Shown in pieces: positions 34,874-43,077 of a stretch of 64,000 bases of DNA; the first letter of the stretch is position 1, and every line of letters starts with the position of its first letter. The position numbers and the translations under genes were made by a program. The notes beneath the pieces are model-generated. The model saw only the letters and a program-made list of their open reading frames with translations. It ran no database searches and was not told the origin of the DNA. Location: assembly GCA_965223405.1 (NCBI GenBank), contig CBDCWO010000006.1, positions 1,984,001 to 2,048,000 on the forward strand. The letters are read 5' to 3'. Source of the DNA: CBDCWO01 sp965223405 (GTDB lineage Bacteria > Bacteroidota > Bacteroidia > Chitinophagales > Saprospiraceae).

Positions 34874-36949
34874 TCAAGAACCTAAGGCAATTACTAGAAG
34901 TTCTGCAATATCTTTGACCTCGACATCATTCGTTTTTGCTGCGACACCATCAGTTATCATTGTTAGGCAAAATGGGCATGAAACAGCAATTTTATTTACA
35001 TTAGTATCAAGTAGTTCATTGACTCTTTTTCTACCAATTCTAGTATCTGGATCATCATCAAACCACATCCTACCACCTCCAGCCCCACAACAAGAAGTTT
35101 CGCAACCATTTCTTTCAACTTCCTTAATAGCATTTGCTCCTAGAGCTGCCTCAATCAGTTTTCTGGGTTCATTTCTAATACCATTAACTCTAGCTAAATA
35201 ACATGGGTCATGATATGCGATATTATCAACTGAAGTATCAGATTTCTTATCAACTTTAAGCTGCCCACTCTCAACCAAAGATGAAAGAAATTGAGAGTGA
35301 TGGATTAGTTCATATTCCCCACCAAATTGAGGGTAATCATTACTAAGACTATTCAAGCAATGAGGACAGTGCGTTATGATAGTTTTTACTTTATATTTTT
35401 TAAGTGTTTCAATATTTACTACGGCGGATTCTTGAAATAGAAATTCATCTCCAATACGTCGAGCGAATTCTCCTGTACAACGTTCTTCTGGCCCTAATGT
35501 CGCATAGTTAACTTTGGCAAGATCTAGAAGCTTTACTACCGCATGGGCTACTTTTTGTGTACGTTTATCATACGATGCAGAACAACCAATCCAATAAAGT
35601 ACCTCAAAATCTGGATTGGTCTTAACCGTAGGAACATCTAATCCTTCAGCCCAATCAAATCTTTCTCTGATGGGAAGTCCCCAAGGATTCCCAGAACGCT
35701 GTACTTTCTGTAGTGAATTTGCAGGAGACCCAGTTAACCCACCTTCACTAATTAGAAAACGACGCATATCTGTAATCATGTTAACAGGGCTAACATCTAA
35801 TGGACATACGACATGGCAAGCATAACAAGTTGTGCAACTCCAAAGTGTTTCTGGCATTATTACTTCGCCATGTAATTTTGGGATTTCATCCGATTTATCA
35901 TCTTCCAAATTGTTTTCATCTTTTTTACGCTTGCGCAGAATCAATGGACCTGATTTATTAAAATGTCCTCTAATATCCTGTATTACATCTCTGGGGGATA
36001 AAGGTTTACCAGCTTCATATGAAGGGCATACATCTGTGCAACGACCACAAGCAACACAAGCATCTAAGGATAGTAAGTGACTATAGGAGAAATCCTGAAT
36101 ATTTTCAACACCTACTTTACCAGTTTTTTCCAGTTCTTCTAAGGTTACAGGAATCATATGGCCAGGTAATCTACGCACAAGGCATAAATTCCAAGCTCCA
36201 GCAATTATATGTAGTAATCTTGAATAGGGTATGGAGGCAATAAAGGAAAATACTAAGAGACTGTGAAACCACCAAACAGCTAAATGAACTACTTTAATAT
36301 TACCTTCATCAACACCTATCAGACGGACAAGGTATGCATGAATATTTCCAATAAATGAAATCCATGAATGGGCTGTATCTTCCCTTACTATACGAAGACC
36401 TTCCAGCCAGAAACCGGACCAACCTATCACAAATAATGCTGAAATAAGAAAAAAGTCGGAAGCTCTATATCGTACAGTATTTTGGTGTCTTCTCAGAACC
36501 ATACGAACTAAAAACCAAGCCAAACCTATTGTAAATATAAGGCCGAAAGCATCTAATGATATTTCGTAAATAGCAAAATAAAACCCCTTATGAAAGAGGT
36601 TTTCACCAAATTTACCAAACAACATGTGCCCATATTCTTCTAAGGCGATAAGGCATGTTCCAATAAATAAGATGCCAAATCCGACAAACATTAGGGAGTG
36701 AAAAAGACCTGCATTTTTTTTTCGAGAACCGGACCTTACTGTCTTTTGTGAAATTACTCTAGTTACCAGGGTTTTTATAGTAGAGTAAATATCCAATTTT
36801 CCCTTATCGTCTTTACCAATTTTCCAAAGTTGACGCCTTCTATAAATACCGAAGAAAAAAATAGCGATAGAAATAAATGCAATCAGGTAAAACAAGCTTT
36901 TTGAGATGCTGTCAATATTCCCATATATTTCTCTTGTCATTTCTTCCAA
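34874..36949 (-). CDS. Membrane FeS ETF:(mena)quinone oxidoreductase, EtfD-like
   Basis: 691 residues. The N-terminal half has five or six transmembrane helices of the NarI/HdrE type (FYLIAFISIAIFFFGIY at the start). Next are two cysteine clusters for 4Fe-4S centres, CVACGRCTDVCPSYEAGKPLSP near 298 and CTTCYACHVVCPLDVSP near 368. Two CCG domains follow (WIGCSASYD near 450; CCGAGGGRMW near 617). It takes electrons from ETF and passes them to the quinone pool. It lies directly downstream of etfA, 93 bases away, in the dimethylglycine-dehydrogenase-like operon and replaces the usual ETF-QO. Confidence 0.9.
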   Translation of the reverse strand: MEEMTREIYGNIDSISKSLFYLIAFISIAIFFFGIYRRRQLWKIGKDDKGKLDIYSTIKTLVTRVISQKTVRSGSRKKNAGLFHSLMFVGFGILFIGTCLIALEEYGHMLFGKFGENLFHKGFYFAIYEISLDAFGLIFTIGLAWFLVRMVLRRHQNTVRYRASDFFLISALFVIGWSGFWLEGLRIVREDTAHSWISFIGNIHAYLVRLIGVDEGNIKVVHLAVWWFHSLLVFSFIASIPYSRLLHIIAGAWNLCLVRRLPGHMIPVTLEELEKTGKVGVENIQDFSYSHLLSLDACVACGRCTDVCPSYEAGKPLSPRDVIQDIRGHFNKSGPLILRKRKKDENNLEDDKSDEIPKLHGEVIMPETLWSCTTCYACHVVCPLDVSPVNMITDMRRFLISEGGLTGSPANSLQKVQRSGNPWGLPIRERFDWAEGLDVPTVKTNPDFEVLYWIGCSASYDKRTQKVAHAVVKLLDLAKVNYATLGPEERCTGEFARRIGDEFLFQESAVVNIETLKKYKVKTIITHCPHCLNSLSNDYPQFGGEYELIHHSQFLSSLVESGQLKVDKKSDTSVDNIAYHDPCYLARVNGIRNEPRKLIEAALGANAIKEVERNGCETSCCGAGGGRMWFDDDPDTRIGRKRVNELLDTNVNKIAVSCPFCLTMITDGVAAKTNDVEVKDIAELLVIALGS

Positions 36950-37042
36950 ATTACAGTTTTAGTTACATCTAATTTTATCACCAGCAAACAATATGAAATA
37001 TATAGTCTAAATTTTATATCTAAATACAAACACAGATGACAG

Positions 37043-37996
37043 TTAAATTTTGTTTATCATTTCAGGAATTACGTCATAGGCATCAGCTATTAGAGCAAAA
37101 TCAGCGTAATCTAACAAAGGAGCCTCATCATCGGTATTTATAGCAACAATGATTTTGGAATTTTTCATACCTGCCAAATGTTGAACGGCACCTGATATAC
37201 CTATACCCATATACAAATCTGGAGCGACAATCTTTCCAGTTTGTCCAATCTGATTTTCGTTTGGCGCGATACCAGCATCTACAGCTGCACGTGAACTTCC
37301 GGTGCCTCCACCCAATTTATCTGCTAATCCCCCAATAAGTCTTTCATAATCATCCGCAGTTTTAAAAGCCCTTCCACCAGAAACAATAATAGATGCTTCA
37401 GTAACATCAGGTCGACTGCTTTTTTTCGTCGATATTGACTCAAACTGAATAGTCGAAGGCAGAGTGTTAATATTAAGCTCTAATTCAGTAATACTCCCTT
37501 CTGATGTCCCAATCGCTGGATCGAATGCAGATGGTAAAGCGGTAACCACTACCGGAGTACCGTGGCAAGTAACCCAGGCCCTTACACTTCCGGCATGCAT
37601 TGTACGTTGCCAAATTATATCATTATTAAGCTTTTTAAAGCCAATAACATCGGAAACCATTGTGCCTCCTATTTCTGCGGCAGCTCTAGCAATACAATCC
37701 TTTCCTTGTGATGTTGATGCAGCAATTACCAAATCAGGGTTTCTTTGTTTGATGGCACTTGCTACAACAGAACCATAAAGGTCAGCTGTTACGAACTCAA
37801 GTGCAGGATCACTCAACACAAATGTATCATAGTAAGATGATGCAGCTTGAGCTGCTACAGTAACTTCGTTCCCAAGAATAACTAATTCGACTTCTCCAAG
37901 GTTTTGATCTGCAATTTGGCTTGCTAGTGTGATTGCACTGCGACTTGCCTGTCGAAGAACTTCTCCGTTAGCCTCAACAATTACCAATATTTTCAT
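37043..37996 (-). CDS. etfA: Electron transfer flavoprotein alpha subunit
   Basis: 317 residues. The N-terminal alpha/beta domain is followed by the FAD domain with VSGGRAFKTADDYERLI, GQTGKIVAPDLYMGIGISGAVQHLAGM and AINTDDEAPLLDYADFAL, the conserved ETF-alpha C-terminus. It forms a heterodimer with the beta subunit encoded 21 bases upstream, and carries electrons from the operon's flavoprotein dehydrogenase to the membrane FeS protein. Confidence 0.95.
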   Translation of the reverse strand: MKILVIVEANGEVLRQASRSAITLASQIADQNLGEVELVILGNEVTVAAQAASSYYDTFVLSDPALEFVTADLYGSVVASAIKQRNPDLVIAASTSQGKDCIARAAAEIGGTMVSDVIGFKKLNNDIIWQRTMHAGSVRAWVTCHGTPVVVTALPSAFDPAIGTSEGSITELELNINTLPSTIQFESISTKKSSRPDVTEASIIVSGGRAFKTADDYERLIGGLADKLGGGTGSSRAAVDAGIAPNENQIGQTGKIVAPDLYMGIGISGAVQHLAGMKNSKIIVAINTDDEAPLLDYADFALIADAYDVIPEMINKI

Positions 37997-38017
37997 TCCA
38001 AATTTTGTTTTAATAAA

Positions 38018-38779
38018 TTATAGAGCTCCAACTTTTTTTAATTCGTTAATAAGTTCATCGACATCCTTTACTCTAATACAATCACGTTTGGCACTAAGAG
38101 TTTCTAATGAAAGAATTTTTACTTTCGGGTTAATGTTAACACCAAGATCTTCAGGTGTAATCGAATCTAATGGACGTCGTTTAGCTCTCATTATAGCCGG
38201 TAGAGAAACATATCGAGGTTCATTGAGCCTTAAATCTGTCGTAATCACTGCGGGCATATTCATCGATACGATTTCAATACCAAAATCAGTTTCCCTGGCA
38301 ACCCTTAATAGATTTCCATCAAAACTGATCTCTGATACAAATGTTGCTTGTGGCCAACCCAATTGATGAGCTAGAAATTGTCCTGTTTGATTATTGTCAC
38401 CATCAATGGCTTGTTTACCCATAATAATTAAACTAGGACTCTCCTGGTCAACCACGGCTTTAATCAAGTTCGAAACTACCCATGAATCAACATACTCTTC
38501 GGTTACCACATGAATAGCTCTATCAGCCCCCATAGCTAATGCTATTCGAATTTCCTTTTCATTTTTTTTAGGACCAATGCTTATGATTATGATTTCTATA
38601 TCACTTCCGGCTGGACTTCGCTTATCCTCTCTAATGCGTAAAGCTTCCTCCAATGCAATAGCATCAAATGGGTTTATTATACAAGGAATCCCTTCCAAAT
38701 CGACCGCATTTTTTGAATCATTTAGATAAATAGGTTGGTCAGGATCTGGTACAATTTTCGTGGGTACAAAAATTTTCAT
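38018..38779 (-). CDS. etfB: Electron transfer flavoprotein beta subunit
   Basis: A 253-residue ETF-beta with the AMP-binding/recognition features NPFDAIALEEALRIRE, ALAMGADRAIHV, IIMGKQAIDGDNNQTGQFLA and VTTDLRLNEPRYVSLPAIM. It lies between the dehydrogenase gene (46 bases upstream) and etfA, clearly one transcription unit. This dedicated ETF pair indicates that the dehydrogenase is ETF-linked and not an oxidase. Confidence 0.95.
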   Translation of the reverse strand: MKIFVPTKIVPDPDQPIYLNDSKNAVDLEGIPCIINPFDAIALEEALRIREDKRSPAGSDIEIIIISIGPKKNEKEIRIALAMGADRAIHVVTEEYVDSWVVSNLIKAVVDQESPSLIIMGKQAIDGDNNQTGQFLAHQLGWPQATFVSEISFDGNLLRVARETDFGIEIVSMNMPAVITTDLRLNEPRYVSLPAIMRAKRRPLDSITPEDLGVNINPKVKILSLETLSAKRDCIRVKDVDELINELKKVGAL

Positions 38780-38825
38780 AATAAAGTATAATCAGAATGA
38801 ATTTTACTTCCTAAATTTAAAATAA

Positions 38826-41279
38826 TTAACATAGAATTCGTTTGCGCTCAAAATCATATAAGCACTTATCATGTCGTATACATCGAATACGTTTACCAAA
38901 TGATTCAATTTCGAAATCAGTATCATTAATATTGGCTCGAGGTATGTAGGCATAGGCAATTGTTTTACCAAAAGTATGTGAATACCCTCCCGATGTAACT
39001 ATTTCCACAACTTTACCATTGCAGTATAAGGGCTCAGATCCATAAATTTCTGTCTCAACCTCAAGTTCAAAAAAGCACATTTTAAATCTTGGCCCTTTTT
39101 CTTTAATTTTCGCAAGGGCCTTTTTACCTATGAAATCAACCTTCTTTTTTAAATGTACATTAAATCCTAATCCAGCACAATAGGGGTCATAGTCTGCGTT
39201 GAGATCACCACTCCAGTAAAAATATCCCTTTTCAATTCGGCAACACTCCAATGCCCGGTAGCCAACATTAGAAATGTCAAATTCCTGCCCTGCTTCCCAA
39301 AGCTTCTCATAAACATAAGCTGTATATTCTACAGGGATATGTAATTCCCACCCAAGTTCACCATGATAGCTCACACGTAATGCTAGGGCAGGGGCAGATC
39401 CAACATGTATTAGTTTGAAAGTGCCAAATGGAAAACCCTCGTGGGATACATCATCAAATTTTGTCAAAAGTGTTTTCTCTAGTACTTTTCGGGCATTAGG
39501 TCCACAAAGGTTTAAAACTCCTCTTGATGAAGTACAATCATAGGCTATACAGACTTCATTATCTTTTATATTGGTATTTATCCAGTCTAGATCATGAGTA
39601 ACAAATGAAGTACCTGTTACCAAGTAAAAGTGCTCTTGTCCAAGTCTGGCTATTGTAACATCGCATTCTATACCGCCATCCTTGTTACACATTTGGGTGT
39701 ACGATAACGTACCTATAGGCTTGTCCATATTTCGGGTGCATAGTCTTTGCAACACTTGCAAAGCATCTCTCCCTTTAATTTCAATTTTACCGAAAGACGA
39801 TTGATCAAGAATAGCTACATTTTCTCTAATAGCTTTAACCTCATGACCAACATGAACGTGCCAATTCGGTCGTCCCCAAGCCATTTCTTCATAGGGTTCA
39901 ACGCCTTTTGGTGCAAACCATAGGGGCCGTTCCCAACCTGATTTTTCACCAAAACAAGCACCTTGATCTTTTAACTTTTCATATAATGGACTTCTCCTGA
40001 GTTTTCTTTCATTTTTATCTTGTTCATGAGGCCATGCTAGAGTATAATGTTTTGGGTAATGCTCCCAAGTTCGAGATCCTACATAGTTATCAGCGCAATA
40101 ATGCGGAGCCCCGAAGCGACGAATATCCTCTGAGTATATGTAAAGTTTTGGGCGTCCATCCAAAATCCATTCAGAAATAGCCTTTCCGACTCCTCCAGCT
40201 CCTGCAATCCCAAAGCAGTTCATTCCTGTCGCTAGAAAAAAATTGGGAACCTCAGGCGAGGGGCCTAACAAATAATGCGAATCTGGAGTATAACCATCTG
40301 GGCCATTAATCATTTGTCTTATCTCTGCATTTTCCAATATTGGAGTGCGTTCCAATCCAGGTATAAAAAGTTGTTCAAACTGATCATAATTAGGCTCAAA
40401 TAATTGCGAAACGAAGTCCCAAGGCATATCACCATGGTTATATAGTATCGGAGAAAGTTCAAATCCACCAAAAATTAGCCCTCCTACTTCAGAACGATAA
40501 TAGACAGCCTTATCAGGATCTCTTGTTACTGGAAGGTCACGAGGAACACCTTCCAATTCCTTGGTGACCATATATTGATGCTCCATAATTGCAATTGGGA
40601 CATTTACACCAGCCATTTGACCAACTCTTCGAGCCCACATCCCTGCACAATTCACTAACACATCACAACTCACGGTACCTTTATTTGTTACAACTGCTGT
40701 AACCTTATTACCATCTTTTTCAAACCCTTTCACCATCGTGTCTCGGAAAATTCGACCACCATTATTCCTTGCACCTCTCGCAAGTGCTTGTGTTAACATG
40801 GATGGATCAGCATAGCCATCCGAAGCACAATAAACTCCTCCTACACAACCATCCAATTTCATAATTGGAAACTTTTCCTGGCACTGTTTTGGAGTAAGAA
40901 TTTCCACCTGTAGACCAAAAGATTTTCCTTGAGTAGCTATTTTGCGCAACTCCATCATTCGGTCTTCAGAGGAAGCTAATCTTAATGAACCTACTTCATT
41001 CCAACCTGCCGACTGACCAGTTATTTCTTCCAATCTTCTATACAAGTCTGCAGAATATTGCACTAAGCGTGTTACATTCCGTGATGATCGCAACTGACCT
41101 ACTAATCCGGCAGCGTGCCAGGTAGCACCATTGGTTAAATTATTTTTTTCTAAAAGAATGGCTTCGACCCCACGCTCTGCCAGATGATAAAGGACACTTG
41201 TGCCTACTACCCCTCCACCAATAATCACTACAGGTGCATGTTCTGGAATTTTACTGTCAAGTGGTGATTTTGTACTCAT
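38826..41279 (-). CDS. Dimethylglycine/sarcosine dehydrogenase-like flavoprotein with GcvT domain
   Basis: 817 residues. An N-terminal FAD domain (VVIIGGGVVGTSVLYHLAERG) contains NGATWHAAGL, where His55 corresponds to the covalently flavinylated His of mammalian DMGDH/SARDH. A FAO_M-like middle segment and a GcvT/aminomethyltransferase half (about 440-815, CTRNMDKPIGTLSYTQM, GELGWELHIPVEY, ECCRIEKGYFYWSGDL) follow; the latter binds THF and captures the methyl as methylene-THF. The reaction is oxidative N-demethylation of an N-methyl amine such as dimethylglycine or sarcosine. It is first in the operon with etfB, etfA, the FeS membrane protein and purU. Because a related operon with a paralogous regulator degrades AEP, N-methylated AEP is an alternative substrate (inference). 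Confidence 0.88.
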   Translation of the reverse strand: MSTKSPLDSKIPEHAPVVIIGGGVVGTSVLYHLAERGVEAILLEKNNLTNGATWHAAGLVGQLRSSRNVTRLVQYSADLYRRLEEITGQSAGWNEVGSLRLASSEDRMMELRKIATQGKSFGLQVEILTPKQCQEKFPIMKLDGCVGGVYCASDGYADPSMLTQALARGARNNGGRIFRDTMVKGFEKDGNKVTAVVTNKGTVSCDVLVNCAGMWARRVGQMAGVNVPIAIMEHQYMVTKELEGVPRDLPVTRDPDKAVYYRSEVGGLIFGGFELSPILYNHGDMPWDFVSQLFEPNYDQFEQLFIPGLERTPILENAEIRQMINGPDGYTPDSHYLLGPSPEVPNFFLATGMNCFGIAGAGGVGKAISEWILDGRPKLYIYSEDIRRFGAPHYCADNYVGSRTWEHYPKHYTLAWPHEQDKNERKLRRSPLYEKLKDQGACFGEKSGWERPLWFAPKGVEPYEEMAWGRPNWHVHVGHEVKAIRENVAILDQSSFGKIEIKGRDALQVLQRLCTRNMDKPIGTLSYTQMCNKDGGIECDVTIARLGQEHFYLVTGTSFVTHDLDWINTNIKDNEVCIAYDCTSSRGVLNLCGPNARKVLEKTLLTKFDDVSHEGFPFGTFKLIHVGSAPALALRVSYHGELGWELHIPVEYTAYVYEKLWEAGQEFDISNVGYRALECCRIEKGYFYWSGDLNADYDPYCAGLGFNVHLKKKVDFIGKKALAKIKEKGPRFKMCFFELEVETEIYGSEPLYCNGKVVEIVTSGGYSHTFGKTIAYAYIPRANINDTDFEIESFGKRIRCIRHDKCLYDFERKRILC

Positions 41280-41337
41280 TGATTCTAAAAAATTCTATAT
41301 GATAGTCTTTTTAATATTAAATCTCTTAAGCAAATTA

Positions 41338-41374
41338 AGTGTTTAATATAAGTATAATAGTGTTTAATATAAGT
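41338..41374. promoter_or_regulatory. Two 16-bp direct repeats, candidate operator
   Basis: AGTGTTTAATATAAGT occurs at 41338-41353 and again at 41359-41374, 21 bases apart, i.e. about two helical turns. The repeats lie at and just downstream of the predicted dehydrogenase start point, in the divergent region shared with the XRE-cupin regulator, which is the obvious candidate to bind them. Confidence 0.6.
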
Positions 41375-41382
41375 CAAATATA
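41375..41382 (-). promoter_or_regulatory. -7 box (TATATTTG) of the demethylation operon
   Basis: Reading leftwards, TATATTTG matches TAnnTTTG about 100 bases before the dehydrogenase ATG. No TTTG -33 box is found at the usual spacing, which would suit an activator- or repressor-controlled promoter. Confidence 0.5.
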
Positions 41383-41497
41383 AAAAAGTGATCTTATAAA
41401 AAAAATTATTCCATTTTAGTTTCTGTAAAATTTAGACAGGTCTAATTTTTTAATATACCTTGTGCATGATAAATAAAGACTAGCGTTCCAGGAAAAT

Positions 41498-42061
41498 ATG
41501 GATGACATACTTATAAATTTAGGTAAACAAATAAAGAGTGTTCGGAAAGACAAAAATTTAAGTCTTAGACAAGTAGCAAAAATGTCTGGAGTTAGTATAG
41601 GCTTAATTTCTAAGATTGAAAATTATAGAACTACTCCATCATTACCTGTCCTTTTTAGAATAATGAAATCACTCGAAATAGACTTGTCAGAGTTAGATTT
41701 GAACAAACCCAAAGAAAAAAATTACATTTTGATAAGGAATGGAGAAGGAGAAATTGAAGAGCGCGAGGATTCATCTGGTTTAGAATATACATTTTTGTTT
41801 ACTCATTATATTCCTGAGAGCCACTTAAGAACTTATCTTATTAAAATAAAGAATGATGTCTATAGGAAACCTGTTTCTGGAGACACATTTGAGATGGCTC
41901 ATGTATTATATGGCAAGGTAGACTATATACTTAATAATGAAATCATTACACTTAATGAAGGAGACACTATATTTTATGATGGCCTGTTACCTTTGGGCTG
42001 GAACACTAAATACGATACCGATGCTAAACTGCTTAAAATGTACATGATTAAAAAATCATGA
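41498..42061 (+). CDS. XRE-cupin transcriptional regulator, divergent from the demethylation operon
   Basis: 187 residues. The N-terminal HTH_3 domain (about 8-62, DKNLSLRQVAKMSGVSIGLISKIENYRTTPSLPVLFRIM) binds DNA. The C-terminal cupin (about 105-185, FEMAHVLYGKVDYILNNEIITLNEGDTIFYDGLLPLGW) probably senses a small metabolite. It starts at the ATG at 41498. Transcribed away from the dehydrogenase operon, it is its likely regulator. It is a close paralog of the regulator at 55742 inside the AEP operon: both begin DIL-NLGK, share SKIEN-RTTPSLPVL and LEYTFLF, and end LLKMYMI. Confidence 0.92.
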   Translation: MDDILINLGKQIKSVRKDKNLSLRQVAKMSGVSIGLISKIENYRTTPSLPVLFRIMKSLEIDLSELDLNKPKEKNYILIRNGEGEIEEREDSSGLEYTFLFTHYIPESHLRTYLIKIKNDVYRKPVSGDTFEMAHVLYGKVDYILNNEIITLNEGDTIFYDGLLPLGWNTKYDTDAKLLKMYMIKKS

Positions 42062-42381
42062 TATCTTTATAAATCAATCAGTTTTCATAATATAAATGCA
42101 GGCCAAATAAATGAATTTTCGAATAATTCAAACTAAATATAGCTTGGGTTATTTATAACTATCCATTTTAAGTAAGTAAGTAAGACAGACTTCTCGTCAT
42201 TCCTGAGACTGCCAGGTCTCCAATAAGCAATTTTATGAATGGTTTACAACCATTACGTATCAAATACCTACTTTATTTATTATTCAAAGGACACTGACTT
42301 AGAAAACGTTTCAAAGGAGAAACCTAAAATATAATGATTACTTCAACTTCAGAGGTTGGCTTTGTTGTGCATTAATTTAAT
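42062..42381. other. Intergenic region after the XRE-cupin regulator
   Basis: About 320 bases without a gene. It contains a short AAGT microsatellite (about 42170-42185) and a small hairpin with arms GAGAC/GTCTC near 42205-42222. No T-run follows, so it is a weak terminator at best. Confidence 0.45.
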
Positions 42382-43071
42382 TTAAATAGAAATTTCTACT
42401 AACCAATTACCTTTTTTGTAAATATCAAATTTAACACTGCAAAAATGACCCGACGCGGTTCTGAATGTAATTTCTATTTCTTTATTAGGAAATTGTACAT
42501 TTTTCAACACTATAAGGTCTTCTCTTCTTTCTTCAATGTTTTTACTATTTGAAATTTGAATTTGGTTTGGCATAAAATATTTTCCTTCGTATTTGAACTT
42601 TATATGAATCACATAATTATTTGGTAATGATACAATACTTGGATCTTCTTGAATATATACGTTTTTAATTTCACGCTTTGAAATTACGGCATAAGGTTGA
42701 ATATATTCCCCTAAATACTCGCCTTTGTCAAAATATCCATCTTGATTTTCTATTTTACCATCAGAGTCAATAATTTTTAAAACTCCCTTTCCGTGCATCT
42801 CTCCTTTCTTAAATTCCCCAATATACACATTCCCGTTTCCCCATTTATATGTTCCTTTTCCATGGGGCAGACCTTTTCTAAAATCACCAATGTAAATATC
42901 ATCTTTACCTTTAGCCTCACCGTGACCTTCTGCAAATCCTTTTTTACACTGTCCTGAATATGAGATACTTAATGCTTCTAATTTAACTAGGCAATTGGAT
43001 TGCGCCTGCATAAAAGATATTCCAATCATACATATTAATATTGGAATTATATTCTCTTTTGGTCTTCTCAT
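42382..43071 (-). CDS. Secreted MORN-repeat protein
   Basis: A 229-residue protein with signal peptide (IIPILICMIGISFMQAQ). Residues about 35-110 carry at least three MORN repeats of the pattern YIGDFRKGLPHGKGTYKWGNG and YIGEFKKGEMHGKGVLKI. The C-terminal 100 residues are strand-rich with no recognised domain. MORN sheets act as scaffolds or bind phospholipids. It starts seven bases after the phosphodiesterase gene ends and is the last gene of the Sus-type unit, so it may scaffold that surface complex. Confidence 0.8.
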   Translation of the reverse strand: MRRPKENIIPILICMIGISFMQAQSNCLVKLEALSISYSGQCKKGFAEGHGEAKGKDDIYIGDFRKGLPHGKGTYKWGNGNVYIGEFKKGEMHGKGVLKIIDSDGKIENQDGYFDKGEYLGEYIQPYAVISKREIKNVYIQEDPSIVSLPNNYVIHIKFKYEGKYFMPNQIQISNSKNIEERREDLIVLKNVQFPNKEIEITFRTASGHFCSVKFDIYKKGNWLVEISI

Positions 43072-43077
43072 GGCAAA

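Noticed and set aside
41432..41443. TAGAC-AG-GTCTA palindrome upstream of the XRE-cupin gene as operator
   Set aside because: Short arms, no second copy seen near the AEP operon; the direct repeats nearby are a better candidate. Not excluded.
42304..42311. AAACGTTT motif here and near 51725 as a shared LacI-type operator
   Set aside because: Only eight bases, expected often in AT-rich DNA; the flanks do not match.
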